From the NCBI GenBank assembly GCA_963576565.1, contig OY755040.1, positions 23,068,543 through 23,132,542 of the forward strand: DNA of 64,000 nt, given 5' to 3'. The notes under the pieces were generated by a model. That model saw nothing but the letters and a program-made list of their open reading frames with translations, did no database searches and was not told the DNA's origin. This DNA is from Aspidapion aeneum (Eukaryota; Arthropoda; Insecta; Coleoptera; Brentidae). A program made the translations under genes and the position numbers. Each line of letters opens with the position of its first letter. Position 1 is the stretch's first letter. This document shows positions 57,939 through 64,000 of this stretch, piece by piece.

Positions 57939-58988
57939 ACAATGTCGAAATACATATAATCCAAATTTAAAATCTTGAACTCATTATATCGAAAATCAAA
58001 ATCTCGAACAATCAAAATGTCGAATAATTAAAACATAGAAAATCAAAATCTCGAAAATTAAAATGTCGAATTGAAAAATGTCGAATAATTAAAATATCGA
58101 AAATTAAAATATCGAAATTAAAAAATATCGAAAATACAAATATCGAAAAATTAAAATCTCGAATAATTAAAATGTCGAATAACAAAATGTCGTAAATCAA
58201 AATATCGAAAAGGATAATATTAAAAATTAAAATGTCGAAAGAATTAAATATCGAAACCACAAAATATCGAAAAATTACAATCTCGAATAATCAAAATATC
58301 GTTTGGTTGGGTAAGGTTAGGTTTGGATAGGTTCGGTTCGGTTCGGTTCGGTTCGGTTAGGTATGGTTCGGTTCGGTTCGGTTCGGTTCGGTTCGGTTCG
58401 AATTCACACCTTCGAGGATCCCGGGAAAGAAGTCAGGAAAGTTTTTTTTTTGAAAAAAATTGTTGGTTTAGTTTGCTTTGGTTCGGTTTGATTCGGTTCG
58501 GTTCAGTTAGATTTCACTAGCTTTCGTTAGGTTAGGTTTTTGAAACTATCTATTTTCGTGTGGTTATATGAGATTAGGTTACGTTTGATTAGGTCAGGGT
58601 CAGGTTAGGTGAAGGTTCCGAAATTTTCTGTTTTTGATTTTCGATATTTTGTTGTTTCGATATATTGTATTTTCGATATATTGTATTTTCGATATTTTGT
58701 TATTCGATATTTTGTGTTTTCGATATTTTGTATTTTCGATATTTTGTTGTTTCGATATTTTAATTTTTTGATAATAACTATTCGGCATTTTTTATTTCGA
58801 CATTTTAATTTTCGATATTTTAACTTTCGATATTATTATTTTCTACATTTTGATTTTTCGAGATTTTGATTTTCGACATTTTGAATATCTATGTTTAAAT
58901 TATTCGACATTTTGAAGATTCGAGATTTTGATTTTCGATATAAAGAGTTCGAGATTTTGATTTTCGATTAAATCTATTTCGACATTGT
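57939..58988. mobile_element. Foldback element with tandem 15-mer arms and GGTTCGG core
   Basis: Left arm (about 57939-58300) is roughly two dozen copies of a unit like TCGAAAATCAAAATC. Right arm (about 58625-58988) is the same in complement, TTTTCGATATTTTGA. The outer 100 bp of the arms mirror each other closely, both beginning ACAATGTCGAAATA. The core (58305-58620) has repeated GGTTCGGTTCGG, a GAGGATCCCGGGAAAGAAG block near 58414, and TCAGGTTAGG-like words near 58600. No coding sequence and no obvious target duplication. Confidence 0.75.
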
Positions 58989-59019
58989 AAAGTCACTCAA
59001 AAAAAATACGCATCAGACT

Positions 59020-59299
59020 ATACTACAGATACAAAGCTAGTGGGTCTATTCTGGCTCACTTTTGAGTGGTTTTTCACTACTACTGTATGCCTAGTCCTCC
59101 CAAAAGGCTACCTATCAGTTTTGGGTGAGACACAGAGGTCTTCTGAATCAATCTAAGATTTACCGAAAGTGTTCTGACGTAAACGTGCAATAGCCGTCAT
59201 CCTCTAGACAGAGTTCTGTTGGTCCCATTCTGTGCATGGGTCCTCTTAGTCGGCAGTAATCCATAAAAAGTCCAGTCACTGCACAGATCTTCTATCAGT
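59020..59299 (-). mobile_element. LINE C-terminal fragment (after RNase H)
   Basis: Minus reading MDYCRLRGPMHRMGP then LCLEDDGYCTFTSEHFR resembles the cysteine-rich tail of R1/jockey-type ORF2 proteins (C..C...E..EHIL.C). It is interrupted by the MITE starting at 59300 and resumes at 59578. Confidence 0.5.
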
Positions 59300-59577
59300 G
59301 TAGCTATTCTGAGCGGTCGCGTGCTGTGCGAATTGACTTGTCTTGACCAATGGCATAGTCGCCCGCTTTTTAGAGTTACTGAATTTTACGCGTTTGAAGT
59401 GAAATCTGTTCTCCTGTCCCGTACGGACTGAACATTTCACGGTCGGATCGTAGTAGAAGCTTGCGCAGTGGAGGTATTTTCGCATAGCACGTGACGGCTC
59501 GTAGCTAATTTAAAACTTGCGATTGGTCAAAGCAGGTGATAGGAACTATAACACCGTTCAAGACCCAGAATAGCTAT
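59300..59577 (-). mobile_element. MITE with GTAGCTATTCTGGGTC ends, copy 2
   Basis: Closest to 24138-24430: GCGGTCGCGTGCTGTGCG, TGACCAATGGCATAGTCG, CGTTCAAGACCCAGAATAGC. The left end fuses GTAGCTATTCTG directly to GAGCGGTCG, so it has lost part of its terminal region. It lies inside a LINE remnant. Confidence 0.7.
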
Positions 59578-59840
59578 CCTGGTAGTCCCTTTATGAACCC
59601 TTTAGGGCCAGTTCTGGAAGATAAATCCAGTATTGCTGGAAGCTGTTCGTCATCCATTTCAATATGGTTGATTTAGCAATATTGTATGCTATCCCCTGGG
59701 CTGGTGGGGGGCCGAATATTCAGCAGATGCCGCTTCCCTAGCTGCTTGTTCTACGGCCTCATTTACCTTATGTCTAGAATGCTCCTGTATCCATCTTAAT
59801 GATACATTGTTAGCGCTACCAAGCGCATTATCTACACTCA
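59578..59840 (-). mobile_element. LINE RNase H fragment
   Basis: Minus reading VDNALGSANNVSLRWIQEHS then NEAVEQAAREAAS matches the end of a LINE RNase H domain (V.L.WVPGHSG..GNE.AD.AA..A). Continues the fragment at 59020. Confidence 0.6.
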
Positions 59841-60316
59841 GTTTAAATGCTTATTGCCAAGATAGAGGCACTCTAAAACCGTCCCTTGAAAGAGGTTCTT
59901 CTTTTTCGCATTATTCCCCAGAAATTTAATCTTTTTAAGAAGTGATTAAAGCGCTACGTACATAAGTAAGCCGAGTTGTTATCCGTATTTAGTCATTCGG
60001 AAATACCAAAATTTAACTTTCTTTTTGGGGTGGTTCTAAAAGAAATTCGAAGGGATCAGCCTAACCGATTAACTTGTGTACCGAGTTGGAAAATTGTTTT
60101 AAATGGGAACCATTTCAAGTCATTTCATGCTACTCTACTTTTAAATATAAAAGGTAAAAACAATTTTAGTCCACGGCTCCCTAGCGTAGTCATATATAAT
60201 GTAATTATTTAAAATTACAATAGTTTGGCTTTATTTGTGGACAAAGCTCTGAGTTTTTCTTAAATATTTTACATATCTAATTTGCCTCGTCTTCAAAGTT
60301 ACAAGACAACCCCTGA
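59841..60316. other. Unassigned spacer
   Basis: Nothing recognised. Confidence 0.35.
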
Positions 60317-60578
60317 GTAGCTATTCTGGGTCTTGAACGATGTGATAGTCCACATCACATGCTTTGGCCAATGGGAAGCTTTAAATTAGCTCCGAGCCTA
60401 TGCTATGCGAAAACAACTCTATTGCGCAAGCTTGTCCTACGATCCGAACAGATTTCACTTCAAACGCGTAAAGGAGCGGGCGACTATGCCCTTGGTCGAG
60501 ACAAGTCATTTCACACAACACGCGAACACTCAGAGTTTGCTATTGGTGAAAGCTTGTGATGTGACCCAGAGTAGCTAC
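60317..60578 (+). mobile_element. MITE with GTAGCTATTCTGGGTC ends, copy 3
   Basis: Left end GTAGCTATTCTGGGTC, right end GACCCAGAGTAGCTAC, 15 of 16 paired; inner parts ATCACATGCTTTGGCC and AGCTTGTGATGTGAC are also mirrored. The best-ended copy of the family. Confidence 0.8.
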
Positions 60579-61727
60579 CCTGCATTTTAGCCTGATTAGC
60601 CAGGGCCCTCTTATCCAACTTTTTTAGATCCTGCTATGTTTTTTTATAGATATATAATATATTTTACCTAAAATTTTTGATAAGTAAATTAAAACAGGTA
60701 CACGTGTTTTTTAAAGCGTTTATTGATAAGTTCGTTACAAAAAGTGGTAAAACTAAACATTAAAGAAAAAGTAACAAAATTCTATTTTTTATGGTTGAAT
60801 ATAAACTTATATTAAGATAAACTTAACAATAAAGAAATATACAAATATATAATATTAAAACTATTAAAACTGCACTACGCAAAAAATGTTTCGTAATTAG
60901 GCGCGTGGATTACACTGGTAGTCCAGTCGTATTTGACACCCGCTAATTTAGAGCAACGCGCACTTTACCTAATGATTCCATACTGAGGGATGCTTGATCG
61001 TATGATCGACAGCTACTCAAGCGGGTGATCTCACCCACAAGCCAGGATTTATTTGGTCACTGCTGAAAAGGGCGTGGATTACATATGTAATCCGCTTGCC
61101 TAATGGAGGGTTAAAAGGTCATTGAACCCAAGTGGCCAACTGTGATGTCATAGGGATCAGGACGTTTATTATTGGCTGCCTGTGAGGTGAAGAGAGCGAA
61201 ATGTTCCTTTTACGGGTGGACTTAAAATCTTCGGTGAATTTAAGTCTTTTTCCGAGGGGAAATGACTGCGCGGGAGTCTATTTGACCTTACTTTTGGTGG
61301 TCAGTTCTGTTTTCGAGAGAAGTGCTTTGATGGTTTCAATTTTTTGTAGTAATGTTATAAACACCATAACAATTCCCATGGAAAATTCATGTGTGTGGTG
61401 TCACAATACAAGAACGAGAAACTCTCAGGGTATTAACACTCGCGGCTACAGGCCAAAAAATGCACTCTGGCTCCTTTGATTTTGCGGGTTAATTTGAACG
61501 TATATTTTTAAAATTCGTAGGGATCCAGGCTAGATCTTTTTAAGGTTTAGGATTTATGGAAATTTTTTAAAAAATTAACAAAATGTGAAATGTTTAAGCT
61601 ATTAGCTGAACTAAAAAAAAGATTTTGGGAAACACAAAAATAACAAGTGGGCAGATGCAAAAATAAATTATTCTTCTAGGTATTTACTCTGATAGGTTTT
61701 TATTATTTTGAGGTAACACTAGCTAGT
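60579..61727. other. Unassigned spacer
   Basis: GGCGTGGATTACA recurs near 60900 (GCGCGTGGATTACACTGGTA) and 61070 (GGGCGTGGATTACATATGTA). A 92-codon frame (61201-61479) has no recognised domain. Confidence 0.35.
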
Positions 61728-62342
61728 AACAAAATACCGCCAGTAACATAATAGCGTGTAATAAAATAGCGCGCATAACAAAATAGCGCCAGTATCAAAA
61801 TAGCGAAATTAAAAAAAGCATCCTTAAAAATAGCAACTGTTCGACTAAGGGGTCTCTTTCTAACATATTTTTTCAAAAAAAAACTTCCCTGATTTCTTTC
61901 GCGGGATCCTAGCGGGTGAAAACAAACTGAACCGAACCGAACTTAACCGAATCGAATTATCGGTTTAGTTCGGTTTGGTTTCACAACCTCTGGGATGCCG
62001 GTTCGGTTTAGTCCCGTTCCGTTCGGTTCGGTTCGGTTTTGTTTCACACTCGCTAGGATCCCGCGAAAGAAGTCAGGGAAGTTTTTTTTTTAAAAAAATA
62101 TGTTAGAAAGACATCCTATTTCGTTACTAGAGCTATTTTGATACTAGCGCTATTTCGACACACGCTATTTTGATACTGGCGCTATTTCATTACGCGCTAT
62201 TTTGATTGATTGATTTCGTTACTAGTGCTATTTTAAAACAGCGCTATTTTGTTACGCGCTATTTTAAAACAGCGCTCAAACAATACCGCTATTTTGAACG
62301 ACGCTATTTTTAACAGCGCTATTTCGAACCAGAGCCATTTTT
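61728..62342. mobile_element. Foldback element with AAAATAGCGC arms and GGTTCGG core
   Basis: Left arm (about 61728-61845) has CAAAATAGCG words about every 16 bp; right arm (about 62105-62342) has the complement CGCTATTTTG. Next inward on both sides is the same block inverted: CTTCCCTGATTTCTTTCGCG (from about 61883) and CGCGAAAGAAGTCAGGGAAG (from about 62061). The centre is CCGAACCGAAC and its complement GTTCGGTTCGG. The inner block matches that of the element at 57939, though the arms are unrelated words. Confidence 0.75.
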
Positions 62343-62766
62343 GTAGTCATTTAATGCTGAAAATCGTAAAAAAATTATCACAACCTAGTTTTTTTTCTGA
62401 TGGCCGACCACTAGCGCATAATTCTAAAAACCTACTAGTTTGAATATTTTTTTCAAAACCAGTAGTCGGCCCCTTTCAACTACAATACTTTCAGAGCAGA
62501 CTGACTTCAGGATTTGTTTGACCAGTGTTCAGCCATAGTGTTTCATATGCTGGGTTTATACAGTTAAAATAAAAATATAAATAAAAATGAATATTTTTAA
62601 TATTGCGCATGTGTGAAATCGCACCACCAAGTATATATTTTTTAAAATTAATTTTGTTTAAGAAATACTGTTAGGTGGCCGACTACTGGTACATTTACCC
62701 TAGTAGTAAACAGAAATGGAAAACAGTTCCATTAAAAAATAAAAAGCATCAGGGTCAAAAATTTAC
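62343..62766. other. Unassigned spacer
   Basis: GTCGGC.CC and TGGCCGAC words near 62402, 62466 and 62674 hint at a small inverted repeat; nothing firm. Confidence 0.3.
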
Positions 62767-62848
62767 CTGGGTGAAATTTGTTTAAATGAGCTCTTAAATT
62801 AGACTTGGAAGAAAAACTGATCAAGTGAGTGCACTCGGTACATTCCAT
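62767..62848 (-). CDS. Possible zinc-finger exon
   Basis: From an ATG at 62848 the minus frame reads MECTECTHLISFSSKSNLRA then HLNKFHPG. C-x2-C and H-x4-H flank an F..KSNLRAH core, as in C2H2 fingers, though the gap between pairs is two residues longer than usual. A donor-like CAG-GTAAAT follows at 62766. Such single-finger first exons occur in insect zinc-finger and transposon-derived genes. No further exon was found. Confidence 0.4.
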
Positions 62849-63900
62849 ATTTTTAAGTCGATGTATTTTTATATGAATTGAAACAATAACACAAACTAAA
62901 TTTGACCGAACTAACGACACGACAAATATTTTTAATACTAATTTTTAAAACTCGAAAGGACTTCAAACACTTCCACCATCGAAGAAATTTATTTATTCCA
63001 TGCTTCCAGGGTATTTAAACAAAAACAAAACAATTAAAACATAACCTCGAAATCGAAGGAGGCAGAGTTCATTTTAGTCTGTAACCGCGAGTGGTATTAA
63101 CTTGAACAAGCCGTTCAACTGATCTCTATAATTCTTCCTTCCCACTGTCAAAGGTATGTCGTAGTTAAGTTCACATGACTTGCCAAATTCTGTAGGCAAC
63201 CTGTAGATTAAAAGGTATCGATCTGCGCTCAAATAATATTTCGTTAATATAATACTACGAAATTTTAATATTATACGTTTCAGATTTTATCTATTCTTAT
63301 CAAATACATGTTTCAGTGGTTCGTTACACAAATATGCATTATCATGTTCACGTACATAAATATTTAGCTTATCAATTATAGGTATAAAAGGACATAGTTA
63401 TTATTTCGCAACATCCTGTTTAAAGTCCTTAAAAAAGGATAAATTTATTTGTTTTTCAGGTATTTTAAGTAGTTTGATAAAACGGATTAAAGTCTATGAC
63501 TATGCTATATGTATCTACAATAACAAGGACATATAATAAGGGAAGGTGTAGGGACTGTAAGGGGTCCATATTACAGACCCCCCCTAGCCTAGGCAACGGC
63601 GCAATTATTTGGGGCAAATTATTGTAGCCATTAAAAACACATTTAAATCAAATGAGTGCACTCATTTGTATTAAATGCGTGACCTCCTGTTTTCAATGTG
63701 TATTTAAAGACTGCAGACATTTGTAGTTATTAAATAGCTCATTTGGCTTAAGTAGACAAACTAATTTGACCAATTGAAACACTTATATGTCTCGTATTTA
63801 AATAAAGATTTTCATTTTGAATATGGTTTTTAAACCAATATTTTTGAACCAATTTTCGCGACCTACGGCATGGAAATAAACATTTTTTTCTTTGTTTCAG
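62849..63900. other. Last part of the large hh intron
   Basis: No gene. Ends in a T-rich tract and TTTGTTTCAG acceptor. CAAATGAGTGCACTCATTTG at about 63648-63667 is a perfect 20 bp palindrome. Confidence 0.5.
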
Positions 63901-64000
63901 AATCGTCCCAAGCTGCCAAATACGGAGGCTGCTTCACCGGAGAGAGCACAGTACTGACATCTGCGGGGATACGACTTCCTCTTTCCGACCTTCGCGTTGG
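63901..64000 (+). CDS. hh: Hedgehog autocleavage site and start of the Hint domain (cut by window end)
   Basis: Phase-1 junction with 40085 completes Glu, then SSQAAKYGGCFTGESTVLT and SAGIRLPLSDLRVG. The G-CF step is the self-cleavage site: in known Hedgehogs the Cys attacks the preceding peptide bond and cholesterol is then attached to the Gly, releasing lipid-modified HhN. The residues after it begin the intein-like Hint domain. The rest of the exon lies beyond the window. Confidence 0.97.

Larger units (their letters stand above)
40086..63900 (+). other. hh: Large hh intron (23.8 kb)
   Basis: Donor GTATGT at 40086, acceptor TTTCTTTGTTTCAG ending 63900, phase 1. It separates the signalling domain from the autocleavage site and is filled with the transposons and repeats listed separately. 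Enhancers could be here, but I cannot identify any from one sequence. Confidence 0.9.

Noticed and set aside
58323..58520. SVRFGSVRFGS-type repeat protein
   Set aside because: Produced by the GGTTCGG tandem core; no start context or conserved extension.
44000..58620. TTAGG or TCAGG telomere-like repeats (GGTTAGG, GGTCAGGTTAGG)
   Set aside because: Only a few scattered words inside the foldback cores, not a telomeric array.
58012..58869. Low-complexity frames rich in FDIL and RYF on both strands
   Set aside because: They are translations of the 15-mer tandem arms, with period a multiple of three, not proteins.

Overview
The window is AT-rich, intron- and transposon-dense animal DNA. The only clearly functional host gene seen is hedgehog (hh), on the + strand. 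Three of its coding exons are present: 39608-39734 and 39951-40085, which encode the second half of the secreted HhN signalling domain, and 63901-64000, where the window ends, which encodes the autocleavage site and the start of the Hint domain. The protein resembles arthropod and especially beetle Hedgehog. With the repeat types present (DD41D mariner, hAT MITEs, jockey-like and RTE-like LINEs, copia, Penelope-like, mini-me-like repeats) this suggests an insect with a large genome, probably a beetle; the species cannot be told from the sequence.

Layout. 1-39607 lies upstream of the first visible hh exon and is probably the first hh intron, because the exon starts in phase 0 at the position where the second exon starts in other animals; no hh first exon was seen here. 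This part holds mini-me-like and LINE copies (1-2066), a hAT-like element (2958-3979), a jockey-like LINE (4254-5545), copia remnants (7830-8086, 13694-15036), further LINE debris (8105-11135), a possible small THAP-domain gene (17461-17643 and perhaps 20962-21092) with a complete 2.9 kb mariner-type element between its parts (17703-20637), and then many MITEs and LINE fragments up to 37.5 kb. A 216 bp intron (39735-39950) splits the HhN coding region.

40086-63900 is a 23.8 kb hh intron. It holds a LINE (41203-42080), a hAT-like element (48574-49449), two mini-me-like elements with hairpin ends (49947-50670, 55634-56370), a large palindrome (53238-53979), a tRNA-like remnant (54118-54178), a Penelope-like reverse transcriptase (56540-57190), a LINE RNase H remnant broken by a MITE (59020-59840), and foldback elements at 57939-58988 and 61728-62342, with a smaller relative at 43960-44225.

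Apart from the hh exons, and possibly the THAP exons and a zinc-finger exon near 62.8 kb, I see no intact protein gene. All the transposon reading frames are broken or truncated. The most unusual material is the foldback family: inverted arms built of short tandem words that differ between copies, around a shared GGTTCGG-rich core.
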